Made by a program: the position numbers and the translations under genes. 64,000 nucleotides of DNA from NCBI RefSeq assembly GCF_002343915.1, contig NZ_NETK01000001.1, forward strand, positions 7,826,001-7,890,000. Reading direction: 5' to 3'. The notes under the pieces were generated by a model. The model ran no database searches and had not been told where the DNA came from. It saw nothing but the letters and a program-made list of their open reading frames with translations. Shown piece by piece: positions 9,385 to 17,624 of this stretch (the stretch's first letter is position 1; each line of letters starts with the position of its first letter). This stretch comes from Nannocystis exedens. Its GTDB lineage: Bacteria > Myxococcota_A > Polyangia > Nannocystales > Nannocystaceae.

Positions 9385-10371
9385 TCACGGAGCGATGAAG
9401 GCCGGGGCGATCCGGTCGACGCGGTTGGTCCACAGGCCGCCGCTGTAGCCCGCGGGCAAGCGGCCGAGGTCCTCGAGGGTATCGATGCCCGAGGTCCCGA
9501 TCTCACCCGCGCCGTAGGGGCCGATGACGAAGACCTCGGTGCCCGCGGCGTGCATGCGCTCGATGGTGCGGTGCGGCCAGCCCCACAACAGAAACCCCAG
9601 GTTGACGGGGACGAGCAGCAGAGTGTCACGGCAGGCGTCGGGGACGTGGCCGCTCCATCCGAGCGCGAGGTAGCCCAGGGCGCAATCCTTGAGCGTGCGG
9701 CGCGACATGCCGCGCAGGCCGGGGATCCGCGCGCGCAGCCGCTCGATCGGGAGGTCGCCGCCGTACGCCATCAGCAGGGCGCGCTGCTCCGCCGGGAGCC
9801 GAAGGAGGCGGTCGGCGAGCAGGTCGCCCTCGCCCGGGTCGTTGCTCTTGATGTTGATCAAGAAGCGGCGGTCGGGGAAGGCGGCGAGCACCTCGTCGAG
9901 CGAGGGCATCAGGCCGACACCGCGGCCCCGGGAGGGGAAGGTGCGCCCACCATCGGCGGTGTAGCCGTGACCGATGTCGAGGGTCTTGAGGTAAGCGAGG
10001 GGGCGCTCGCGGGTAACACCGGTGCCGTCGGTGCGGCACTCGAGGCGCCAGTCGTGGAACACGGCGAATTGGCCGTCGGTGGTCGGATGAACGTCGAACT
10101 CGACGATGTCGGCGCCGGCTTCGAAGGCGGCGCGCATCGAGGGGAGCGTGTTCTCGAGGTAAGGATGCTCGGGCGGGTGAATGCGCTCGGCCGTGCAGGT
10201 ATCACGGGTGAGTCCGTCGCTCGGATGGGTCTGCGCGAGGCCACGATGGGCGAGCAAGACCTTCGGGGCGCGGTAACTCGACCAGCACGAGGCGTTGGCG
10301 ACGACGGCCAGCACGAGGGCCGCCAGGAAGGTGAGCAGGACGCGGACGAGGAGGTTGAGGAGCTTGCGCAC
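9385..10371 (-). CDS. membrane-anchored glycerophosphodiester phosphodiesterase
   Basis: A 328-residue GDPD-family enzyme, predicted to hydrolyse glycerophosphodiesters to glycerol-3-phosphate and an alcohol. One N-terminal membrane segment (LLVRVLLTFLAALVLAVVA) should place the catalytic domain outside the inner membrane. Motifs visible are LLAHRG, then ENTLPSMRAAFEAGADIVEFDVHPT and FHDW, the expected metal-binding and catalytic residues. GTG 10371 is chosen because it precedes the membrane segment directly; the frame stays open to 10530 but that extension is Arg/Pro-rich and unlikely. It converges with purQ. Confidence 0.85.
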   Translation of the reverse strand: MRKLLNLLVRVLLTFLAALVLAVVANASCWSSYRAPKVLLAHRGLAQTHPSDGLTRDTCTAERIHPPEHPYLENTLPSMRAAFEAGADIVEFDVHPTTDGQFAVFHDWRLECRTDGTGVTRERPLAYLKTLDIGHGYTADGGRTFPSRGRGVGLMPSLDEVLAAFPDRRFLINIKSNDPGEGDLLADRLLRLPAEQRALLMAYGGDLPIERLRARIPGLRGMSRRTLKDCALGYLALGWSGHVPDACRDTLLLVPVNLGFLLWGWPHRTIERMHAAGTEVFVIGPYGAGEIGTSGIDTLEDLGRLPAGYSGGLWTNRVDRIAPAFIAP

Positions 10372-10526
10372 GGCGGAGTCCTGGACGTCGCGTCGCGGAT
10401 CGCCGCGAGACGGCCTGCGGCGACGAGGAGGGCGCGGGCCGGGACGCACGCCCCGGCAGGATCTATTCCGTCCAGGGATCCGGGGCAAGAGCGACCTGCC
10501 CAGATCCTCCGACCTGAGCGCGCCGC

Positions 10527-10593
10527 TCACAGCGGCGCGAGGTTGAGGCCGCCCGGGTACCAGTAGCTCGTGTACTGTAAATCGGCCCGTAGC
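10527..10593 (-). pseudogene. possible 3' tail of a gene disrupted at the element edge
   Basis: Read leftward, this stretch gives a short open tail ending SYWYPGGLNLAPL and a stop (10527-10529). That resembles the natural end of a secreted or outer-membrane protein. Upstream the frame runs into a stop inside the 3' end of the integrase gene. This would fit an integration event that separated the tail from its gene, or a target-site copy carried by the element. The tail is short, so it may be chance. Confidence 0.3.
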
Positions 10594-10605
10594 CTACGCT
10601 ACGGG
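10586..10605. repeat. perfect 8-bp inverted repeat at the end of the integrase gene
   Basis: CCCGTAGC, a four-base loop CTAC, then GCTACGGG. It overlaps the last codons and stop of the integrase. It could be the core-type site of the tyrosine recombinase (paired arms around a short spacer) or a transcription terminator; there is no T-run on the integrase strand to favour a terminator. I found no second copy at the right side of the element. Confidence 0.5.
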
Positions 10606-12063
10606 AACGATCTGGCGGCCCTTGCCGCGCGCTGCCTGGACGTTGCCAGGGACCCGCGGGGTGGGTGGCGTCGCGTGCTCTGTGCCGAGCACCCGGGTCA
10701 CGGCGGTCGCGGCACGGCCCGCGAGCTTCCGCTTGTTGGTGTGGACGTAGTAACGCAGTGTGGTCGCGAGGTCGGCGTGGCGTGCGAACGCCTGGAGCAC
10801 GTAGGGGTCCTCGCCCGCCTCGGCGAGCAAGGTCAGCACCGAGTGACGGATCCGGTGCGGGCCGTACACCGGCAGGCCAGCTCGCCGCTGCATGTCTCTC
10901 GCGCGGTGCTTCGCCGTGCTGTCGGTCAGGAAGTCATCCCCGTCGCCAAGGACGAACGGGCCCGTGCGACGGATACGCTGGAGGGCCGCCGCCAGTCGAG
11001 GCGTAAGCTCGAGCGTGCCATCCTCGCCCTTCGCACTGTCCTGCAGGATGCCGCGGCACACGTTGCGGCAGATCTCCACCGTCCCCGCCGCGAAGTTGAT
11101 GTCCATCCACATCAGGCCGCAGGTCTCGCCGATCCGCAGGGCCAGATCGGTGAGGAGCAGGGCGAAGACGGTCTCCCACTCGTTGCGACCCGTTGCAGCG
11201 AACTGCTCGAGCGCAGGAGCGGAGTACACCTGCTTCTTCACCTTCTTCACCTTCGGCCAAGCGATCTTGGCGACGGCCATCTGGACGAGCCCCTGCTTGA
11301 CCGCCCACTGCAGGCACGCGCGCAGCCGGGCGAGGTGGACCTTGCGGGTGTTGAGCGCGAGCCCCTTGTTCTTGAGCTTGGCTACCGCCCGCTCGAGCGC
11401 CGGCCCGTCGATGTCGGTCAGGCGGGTGTCGCCCAGCCGAACCCCGGGGAGGTGTTCGAGGGTTTGCAGGTGGGTCCACGTGACGCGGTGGTCGTCCATG
11501 GACGCGGGCTTGAGATCGGAGACGTGCTCCGACACATATCGGGGCCAGATCTCGGCGAGCGTCGGAACCTTGGATTCAGACTTGGGTTCGTGGTCGAGCT
11601 TTTCCTCCTCCCTCTCGCTGGCGGACGGAGCACGGCACAGGTCCGTGACGATCTTCAGGCGCTCGTGCTGGCCCCACAGGATCGCGGCGTCCTTCGAGGT
11701 CCGGTCCGCGGGGGCTACCTTGCGGACCCGAACTTCCTTGCCGGTGATCGGGTGGGTGAGGAACATCGAGACTTGCCAGCGGTTGGGCTGGCCCCGGTAG
11801 GGCCAGGCGGTCACTTCTTTCACTTCATTCACGGGGACGGCCTTGTCTCCGGCGCCCCCCGTTTCCTGGTTCTTGAGCCATTGGACGATAGCGCTCCTGG
11901 AGTATGCAACCCGGCGTCCCAATTTAAGGAAGGGAGGGCCCTCGCCTTCTGAACGCCACTTCTCCAAGGTCCGCGGGCTCAGACCCAGAAATGCGGCCGC
12001 GTCCGTGGCCACCAGAACGTCGCGATCGCTGTGTGAGTTGTGAACACACAGATCCCTACTCAT
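10594..12063 (-). CDS. tyrosine recombinase/integrase with N-terminal excisionase-like helix-turn-helix
   Basis: A 489-residue site-specific recombinase at the left edge of the element. Residues about 20-70 form an HTH_17/AlpA-type domain (ATDAAAFLGLSPRTLEKWRS, then GRRVAYSRSAIVQWL), normally found in stand-alone excisionases. A SAM-like core-binding domain follows (about 190-280), then the catalytic domain with LALRIGETCGL (first Arg), GPHRIRHS (His-x-x-Arg) and FARHADLATTLRYYVH (His and the Tyr nucleophile). ATG 12063 has GGAGGG upstream. It is expected to integrate and perhaps excise the neighbouring 22-kb element. Confidence 0.9.
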   Translation of the reverse strand: MSRDLCVHNSHSDRDVLVATDAAAFLGLSPRTLEKWRSEGEGPPFLKLGRRVAYSRSAIVQWLKNQETGGAGDKAVPVNEVKEVTAWPYRGQPNRWQVSMFLTHPITGKEVRVRKVAPADRTSKDAAILWGQHERLKIVTDLCRAPSASEREEEKLDHEPKSESKVPTLAEIWPRYVSEHVSDLKPASMDDHRVTWTHLQTLEHLPGVRLGDTRLTDIDGPALERAVAKLKNKGLALNTRKVHLARLRACLQWAVKQGLVQMAVAKIAWPKVKKVKKQVYSAPALEQFAATGRNEWETVFALLLTDLALRIGETCGLMWMDINFAAGTVEICRNVCRGILQDSAKGEDGTLELTPRLAAALQRIRRTGPFVLGDGDDFLTDSTAKHRARDMQRRAGLPVYGPHRIRHSVLTLLAEAGEDPYVLQAFARHADLATTLRYYVHTNKRKLAGRAATAVTRVLGTEHATPPTPRVPGNVQAARGKGRQIVPVA

Positions 12064-12213
12064 ACCACCCTCCGAACGCGCAGATCCACCCGAGCCGCTG
12101 GCCCCCAACTCCGCCAGTCAGCGTTTCTCAACAATCCACGAGCACAACGTCACAGGCTGCCCATGCCGAGACCAGACCTCTTGGTTGGCACGGAGGCGGC
12201 CTATCGCCCTCAT

Positions 12214-13083
12214 TCAGAGCGCGCGGTCGTACCGGCCGCGCAGTCGATCGCCGGACGGCACAGGCGTGACTTCGATGTCCGCGACGACGCCCTGGCCTGC
12301 CGCGGGCGCGCTGCTCTCGAGCCCGAGCAAGTCGCCGTGGCTGATGTACTGCGGCTTGCTCCACTCGACGTTGGTCAGGCCGGTCTGCGCTTCTCTCCGA
12401 CTAAGCGTGGTCGGCTCCGCGATGATGACCTTGCCGGTGCCTGCGGCGATCATGTTGCTGTAGCGGACGGACACGTAGAAGCCCTGGTACCGTTGTGCCT
12501 GGAGGACATCGGAGAGGACGATGAGCCCGGCGCCGGGCTCCGCCACTTCGAGCAGTTGGCTGGTGTGATTCCAGGCGAACGCCGGCGACCACACGCCCCC
12601 CGCGGCGCTGAAGCCCTGGCCGTCGTTACGGCCGAGGCGGAGGCGCTGGACTGGTGGCTCCCATCGATCCTGCCGCACCAGCTCGGCGTGCTCCCGCTCG
12701 CTGATCTCGTTGACCGTCAGTGTCAAGAAGACCGGCAAGAGGTCGCGGGTCCGGATCAGGAGCTGATCGCCGGGCGTCATGAGCAGGTACTGGATCTGGG
12801 GGGTCAGGGGCAGGGTCTGGCGGGTGAGTCCGAGCGGCGAATTGCGGAACACCGCCACCTTATTTTGTGGGTTCCGGCTCGAGCCCGCGACGCCGACGAG
12901 CTTGGGGCCGCCCTCGGAGAAGAGGCCCCAGAAGTCGGAGGCGATCACGCCCGCCGACGTCGTGATCCGTCGGTGGTAGTAGCGGTTGTTCTTGGAGACC
13001 TCGAAGTCGTCGCGGGTGCCCGTGATGGGCGTTGCACCGTCGAAGTCCTTGTTGGTCTGGATTGTGATGGTCAGCGGGTCCAT
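12214..13083 (-). CDS. beta-rich hypothetical protein, candidate structural (capsid-like) protein
   Basis: A 289-residue protein with no membrane segment and no motif I can name. It is the last gene of the leftward operon and overlaps the preceding gene by 13 bases. Short alternating hydrophobic strands run throughout (QIQYLLMTPGDQLLIRTRD; LPVFLTLTVNEIS; GLIVLSDVL; GFYVSVRYSNMIAAGTGKV), a pattern typical of beta-sandwich proteins. Being soluble in an operon of membrane-anchored proteins, it is a reasonable candidate for a capsid or spike subunit if the element is viral. That role is inference only. Confidence 0.55.
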   Translation of the reverse strand: MDPLTITIQTNKDFDGATPITGTRDDFEVSKNNRYYHRRITTSAGVIASDFWGLFSEGGPKLVGVAGSSRNPQNKVAVFRNSPLGLTRQTLPLTPQIQYLLMTPGDQLLIRTRDLLPVFLTLTVNEISEREHAELVRQDRWEPPVQRLRLGRNDGQGFSAAGGVWSPAFAWNHTSQLLEVAEPGAGLIVLSDVLQAQRYQGFYVSVRYSNMIAAGTGKVIIAEPTTLSRREAQTGLTNVEWSKPQYISHGDLLGLESSAPAAGQGVVADIEVTPVPSGDRLRGRYDRAL

Positions 13084-14960
13084 GTCTTCTCTTCCTCCCT
13101 CTGCTTCAACCTCTGATAGATGCGATACGCGAGCCAGCCGCCGACGAGCGTCGCGCCGCCGAGGCCGAATGCCGTCGTCGCTCGAGACGGGCCCGGGGCG
13201 TCCTCCGCGTCGTCGTCTGACTTCTTGCCGTAGCCCGCGAAGGGCATCCGATCGGCCGACGAGGGAACGACGGGGGCGTTGTCCTTTGCAGGCTCGATTG
13301 TCCCGACCGGGCTCTTGAGCTGCATCTGCCCGATGTTCTTGCCGACGCCAGCCTTGATGAGCTGCGCGCGCCAGTCCTCGCCGTTGAAGGTCTCGTTCTC
13401 CGGAACGTCGTCGAGCTCGACAAACTGCCGATCCGGGTGCTTGAGCAAGGTGGCCCGCATCTGTCGGAGCAGATCGAGGAGGGGCTTGTCCTTGAACGCG
13501 TCCCAGCCCTCGCGCACGTAGGCGCAGGCGAGCGAGTGCCGGAGGAAGTGCTCCTGCCGGCCGCGGACCTTCTCGAGCGTCGTCCGGATGTGCGACTCGT
13601 ACAGGCTGACGAGGCAGTAGTCGCCCTCGGCCTTGGCCTGAATCCACTTCGGCCGCATGGTGCAGCCGTAGGGCTCCAGGCCGATCGAGGCGTTCATCTC
13701 CTCCCGGGGGAGTCCGGGACGCGGGATCCGCAGGAACCTCGGCACGTAGGTCGTGCTCTTGTCGAGGTCGAGCTTACACTGCCAGGTCCCGAGCGAGCAG
13801 GCGAGACCGGCGCCGTAGAGGTACTCGAGGTTGTCGCCGCTCAGCTTGTCGGGGTCAGTCGTGTTCTCGCGGAGGTACCTGATCCCGTTGGCGTAGTACA
13901 CCCGCCATTGGTAGTGGAGACACTCAGTACGAGGGGAACCAGGCGTACCGACGTCGATCTTGTAGAGGTTGGGGCTGGCATCGTCCTGGGTCGCCCAGGC
14001 CCACGCGACCGCGGCGAGCCGCCCGGTGTTCGCATAGTAGGAACCGACATCGCGAACGAACCTCGGGAACAAGGGCCACATGTACGAGCGGTCGGCCTTC
14101 CACTGCTTGATAAGTGGGTCATCGAACGGCAGGCCGACCTGGATCACCGAGGTGATGCAGTCGAACCCCGGAACGAGGCCGACACCGTTGGACGCGACGA
14201 ATGCCTGAGCCGGGCGGCCGAACAGGTCCTCGGACTTCTCGGTGATCCCCGGGGCGAACGCGAATCCGCCACGCCGCTCTACTCCGACCCAGGGTTGGTT
14301 GGGCGCGAAGCGCGGCGCGAAGATCCGGGTCCAGCTCCCCGTGCTCATGCGCTCGATGACGTCCTTGTTGGCGAGGTAGCTGTCCGTCGCCGTCGACGGC
14401 TCCTGCAGCGGCGGCATGAGCGCCCACGCCTGCGCCTCGCGCTGCGCCTTGGCCTGCTGGTGGAGCTTCTCCCGCTGGCTCAGGACGTCCCAGATCATCC
14501 GGCCGAGGCCGACGACGGCGGCGACGATCTTCCCGACCCAGCCCGCGGCCCCGAGCGCCTTCATGCCCATGCCGAACGCTGCGTCAGCGAGCACGTCTTC
14601 CACGTCGGCCTCGAGGAGCGAGCGGCCGACCTGGACGGACTTCATCACCAGGTCGATCTGCGGCTGAACATGCTTGAGCATGCCCGTCGTCGCGTTGAGG
14701 GCGTCGCCGACCTGGCGGACCACGTTCTTGTAGATCATGTACTGCGTGCCGAGGACGATGTCGGACGTCTGGTCCGCGAAGAGCTGCTTGGCGCTCTCGA
14801 TCGCGTCGATCGGGCTCGCGCCGGCCTCGCAGATCGAGGGGTCGACAAGACACCGCACGAGGCTTTCGTAGGGCGGCATGCGCGAGACAAACTGCGCCGT
14901 CTGAAACGGGTGATGGCCGAAGAGCGCGTTGAAGCGCGGCGACTCGCTGTCGATGAGCAT
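13071..14960 (-). CDS. large hypothetical protein with C-terminal membrane anchor
   Basis: A 629-residue protein of unknown family. The N-terminal 200 residues are helical, with a weakly hydrophobic stretch (GAAGWVGKIVAAVVGLGRMIW). The centre is aromatic-rich with many Trp, Tyr and Pro residues and several cysteines. A charged Pro/Asp-rich spacer leads to one membrane segment near the C-terminus (ATTAFGLGGATLVGGWLAYR) followed by a short basic tail. No Walker A motif is present. The gene lies three bases from its upstream neighbour. The tail-anchor layout is shared with several operon partners. Confidence 0.6.
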   Translation of the reverse strand: MLIDSESPRFNALFGHHPFQTAQFVSRMPPYESLVRCLVDPSICEAGASPIDAIESAKQLFADQTSDIVLGTQYMIYKNVVRQVGDALNATTGMLKHVQPQIDLVMKSVQVGRSLLEADVEDVLADAAFGMGMKALGAAGWVGKIVAAVVGLGRMIWDVLSQREKLHQQAKAQREAQAWALMPPLQEPSTATDSYLANKDVIERMSTGSWTRIFAPRFAPNQPWVGVERRGGFAFAPGITEKSEDLFGRPAQAFVASNGVGLVPGFDCITSVIQVGLPFDDPLIKQWKADRSYMWPLFPRFVRDVGSYYANTGRLAAVAWAWATQDDASPNLYKIDVGTPGSPRTECLHYQWRVYYANGIRYLRENTTDPDKLSGDNLEYLYGAGLACSLGTWQCKLDLDKSTTYVPRFLRIPRPGLPREEMNASIGLEPYGCTMRPKWIQAKAEGDYCLVSLYESHIRTTLEKVRGRQEHFLRHSLACAYVREGWDAFKDKPLLDLLRQMRATLLKHPDRQFVELDDVPENETFNGEDWRAQLIKAGVGKNIGQMQLKSPVGTIEPAKDNAPVVPSSADRMPFAGYGKKSDDDAEDAPGPSRATTAFGLGGATLVGGWLAYRIYQRLKQREEEKTWTR

Positions 14961-14963
14961 GAC

Positions 14964-15530
14964 CTACCTCGTGGGCCAGACGGCGCCGGCGATGAGTGCA
15001 GCGAGGGTCCCCGCGTACAGGGCTTTTCGGCCAGGTGAGACCGCCTGCATCGCGATGTTGTGGCCGCTTGAGACGTCGCGCCATGTGGCCCCGGGATACA
15101 GCGCGGCCGTGATCGTCCACGGTTGAACCGTGACGATGAACAGGTTGTCGGGGCCCGCGACGCGCGCCAGCTCCGTCACCGCAGCGCGGACGTCGGCGAC
15201 GTACTCGAGCACGCAGGAGACGAACACGACCACGCTGTCGTCCTCGAAGGGCAGCCGCTCGGTCGTCAGGTCCGCGATCAACTGCACCGGGCACGCGGGG
15301 CAGCCGTTGATGTCTACGCACAGGTCACCGCACGGGTAGGCGCGCGCCATCCGGGTATGCATGCCGGTGTCGGGATCGCCGACGACGACGAGCGGGCGGC
15401 CGAGGTCGAGCGCGCGCCGCTGGGCGCTGGCAAACGCGTCCTTGCGCGCCTCGAAGCGCTTCCACGCGGCGAGCCCCTCAAGCGCGAAGGCGAGGCCGAG
15501 ACCGGCGGTCGATGCGGTGCGGCGGTTCAT
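14964..15530 (-). CDS. membrane-anchored methyltransferase-like protein
   Basis: A 188-residue protein. A hydrophobic N-terminus (ASTAGLGLAFALEGLAAW) and a second hydrophobic stretch at the end (ALYAGTLAALIAGAVW) flank a domain with the late half of a class I SAM-methyltransferase fold. LPFEDDSVVVFVSCVLEYVAD corresponds to the strand-4 region of Methyltransf_11 proteins, and TELARVAGPDNLFIV to the following helix and strand. The glycine-rich SAM loop is weak (VVVGDPDTG), so activity is doubtful. It overlaps the preceding gene by four bases. A methyltransferase-like domain among structural-looking genes is unusual. Confidence 0.5.
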   Translation of the reverse strand: MNRRTASTAGLGLAFALEGLAAWKRFEARKDAFASAQRRALDLGRPLVVVGDPDTGMHTRMARAYPCGDLCVDINGCPACPVQLIADLTTERLPFEDDSVVVFVSCVLEYVADVRAAVTELARVAGPDNLFIVTVQPWTITAALYPGATWRDVSSGHNIAMQAVSPGRKALYAGTLAALIAGAVWPTR

Positions 15531-16567
15531 GTCGTCGCCTCCGAGAGCGCAGGGGACGGTGCGCTCGACGAACCGCGCAGGACGAGCGCCACGGTCACTA
15601 CGCCGACCGCGGCGACCCCCAAAGCGATCGGCAGCGTGCCGAGTCCCTTGCCGAGGCCCCCGAGCAGATCGCCGCCGCCGCTGAGCAGGTCCCCCGCACC
15701 CTCGCCGACCCCCTCGCCGACTCCCTTGGCGACCTCGAAGGCCGCCGCACCAGCGGTCTTCGCGGCGTCCCCGAGCGTCGCCATGCCAGCGAGCGCGTAG
15801 GCTTGCCAGGACGCGTCGTCCTCGGCGACCGCGCGCGTCAGCACGTCCATGTCCTTCGCCCACTGCGCCTGCGGGTAGGCGCGGTCGATGAGGTTCGGGA
15901 CGAGCTGCCCCTCGTCGAGCAAGACTTCGGTGGTGATGCCCCACGACCGCGGCGCGCGCTCGAAGAAGGCGGTCGCGGCCTCGGCGGTCGCGTGGGTCAA
16001 GATCTCCATCACGAAGATCCGCACGTCGCCGCGGATCGCCTTGTCGGAGGCCGCGATCGCAGCGCCTGCCTCGGCGCCGTGCTTCATCGCCTGCTCGCGG
16101 TAGGCGTTGCGGCTGGCGCTCAGCGCCTGCCAGAGCTCATGTCGAGACGCGCGGTACTTCTTGGTCTCCGGGCCGGCTTCCTTCTCGACGACGCCAGGGT
16201 CTGCGCTTCGCGGCGCGACGCCGGCGGCGCGCATGCTCGCCATGCTCGCGCGCGCCAGCTTGAGCCGGGTCTTTGACGGGAGGAGCTCCGCGATCCGTGG
16301 CGGTCCGCCGGGTACCGCCGCATCGAACGCAGGCCACGGCGTCTGCGGGACCTGATCGTGCGCGACGCCGGTGACACCGGCGAGCTCGAGCGACCGCTGG
16401 AACCGCGTGCGCGCCTCCGCGGTCGCGCCGGCGATCGCCTGGCCGAGCACGCTCTGTGCCGTGCGTGTGACCCCGGGTCGGATGCGGCGGCTCACTGGAG
16501 CGGCGGCCAGCTTGCCGACGAGCTCGGCGAGCTGCGCCGCCGTGAACGGTCCACGGTTAGCTGGCAC
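15527..16567 (-). CDS. hypothetical helical protein with C-terminal membrane anchor
   Basis: A 346-residue, Ala-rich, largely helical protein. GTG 16567 is chosen because AAGGAG lies seven bases upstream; it overlaps the previous gene by eleven bases. Residues about 285-312 form a Gly-rich amphipathic repeat (GVGEGVGEGAGDLLSGGGDL) leading to a membrane segment (IALGVAAVGVVTVALVLRG) and a short tail. No enzyme motif is visible. It resembles its operon partners only in having one terminal membrane span, which would suit an internal-membrane protein of a virion or envelope complex. Confidence 0.55.
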   Translation of the reverse strand: MPANRGPFTAAQLAELVGKLAAAPVSRRIRPGVTRTAQSVLGQAIAGATAEARTRFQRSLELAGVTGVAHDQVPQTPWPAFDAAVPGGPPRIAELLPSKTRLKLARASMASMRAAGVAPRSADPGVVEKEAGPETKKYRASRHELWQALSASRNAYREQAMKHGAEAGAAIAASDKAIRGDVRIFVMEILTHATAEAATAFFERAPRSWGITTEVLLDEGQLVPNLIDRAYPQAQWAKDMDVLTRAVAEDDASWQAYALAGMATLGDAAKTAGAAAFEVAKGVGEGVGEGAGDLLSGGGDLLGGLGKGLGTLPIALGVAAVGVVTVALVLRGSSSAPSPALSEATT

Positions 16568-17624
16568 GGCTCGTCTCCTTCCGGGCGGGGAGCGCCCGCA
16601 GGCACGGGTCGGGGTTGTTGGCCGCGGCGCGCTCCATCTCAGGCGTCCACACGTCGCGGGCGCGCAGGACGGCCCGACGCATGGCGAAGAAGACCGCGAA
16701 GCGCTCGAGGATGTAGTTGTAGGCTACCGCGCCAAGGATGCCCCGAGGATCGAGGAGCACGACGATCTCGAGGCTCCCCTGGGGGAAGTAGAGGAGCCCA
16801 CCGCGACGGTAGAGCACGCCATCGGGCCGTGGACGCCCGCGCACCTCCCACACAGGGATATCCTCCACCAGCGGATCGGTGTGGCGCCGGAAGTGCCCGA
16901 GCTGCGCCGCGACGACTCGCGCGTCCTGGCTCAGGTTGCCGAGCGGTGTCCACATCGACGCCGCGGCCCGCATCGCCGCCACGGCCGGGACGTGGTTGCC
17001 GGCTGTCTGCCAGGACAGGCCCGGCGCGCTGGGAGAGAGGTTGCCGCCGTAGACCCAGGGGAATGTGCCGAGGTTCAAGCGCATCGGCCCGATCCAGCCG
17101 CAAGCGGAGTCGGTCGCGGGCAGCGGTCCGGTGCTCGCGTCGGCGAAGTAGCCCGGCCCCGTGTCGACCTCGAAGGCCCGCCGCATCACGAGCGGCTCGC
17201 CGATGCGCAGGTGCGGATAGCAGGCGCCGCCCGAGAGCGTGGTCGGATCGGCCTCGACGCTCCAGGTGTTCGCGCGCCGGCTCCCGGCGGCGACCATCTT
17301 GTAGATCGCGGCATGCCTCACCTCCGCGAGCGTCGTCCGCGACGGCGCTACCATCGGCGGTCCCTCGAAGCTGCGGGCCCGTGCCTCGAACGCGTCGAGT
17401 GCGGCCGCATGGAGACCGGCGAGTCGCACACGCGACCCCCGAGCCACCACCACAGCCGCCTCGAGCTCGCGCTCGAAGCCGACAGCCAGGGCGACGCGCT
17501 GCCACACGCGGTAGCTCCAGGCGTCGCGTTCGGCCGGCGACGCGAGGTCGAAGTCCCCGGCGATCGCCGCGGCCGCGACGGCCTCGTCGCCGTAGCACTC
17601 GATCGGATCTGTATTCAAGGCCAT
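16557..17624 (-). CDS. hypothetical protein without membrane segment
   Basis: A 355-residue protein of unknown family, read from ATG 17624; the longer open frame upstream is antisense-like and overlaps the protease gene. The N-terminal third is helical and the middle is rich in Pro, Gly and aromatic residues (GGACYPHLRIGEPLVM; LNLGTFPWVYGGNLSPS). A C-terminal part contains LLYFPQGSLEIVVLLDPRGI. It overlaps both neighbours by about ten bases. Together with the products of 12214-13083 and 19963-20730 it is one of the few soluble products of this operon. Confidence 0.55.
   Translation of the reverse strand: MALNTDPIECYGDEAVAAAAIAGDFDLASPAERDAWSYRVWQRVALAVGFERELEAAVVVARGSRVRLAGLHAAALDAFEARARSFEGPPMVAPSRTTLAEVRHAAIYKMVAAGSRRANTWSVEADPTTLSGGACYPHLRIGEPLVMRRAFEVDTGPGYFADASTGPLPATDSACGWIGPMRLNLGTFPWVYGGNLSPSAPGLSWQTAGNHVPAVAAMRAAASMWTPLGNLSQDARVVAAQLGHFRRHTDPLVEDIPVWEVRGRPRPDGVLYRRGGLLYFPQGSLEIVVLLDPRGILGAVAYNYILERFAVFFAMRRAVLRARDVWTPEMERAAANNPDPCLRALPARKETSRAS

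Noticed and set aside
10500-10620. tRNA gene as integration target of the element
   Set aside because: I see no cloverleaf or conserved T-arm at either edge; the tail of a protein gene is the more likely neighbour.
12710-12726. TTGAC-N7-GTCAA inside the beta-rich gene
   Set aside because: The spacer is one base shorter than in the six main sites and it is isolated in coding sequence; probably chance.
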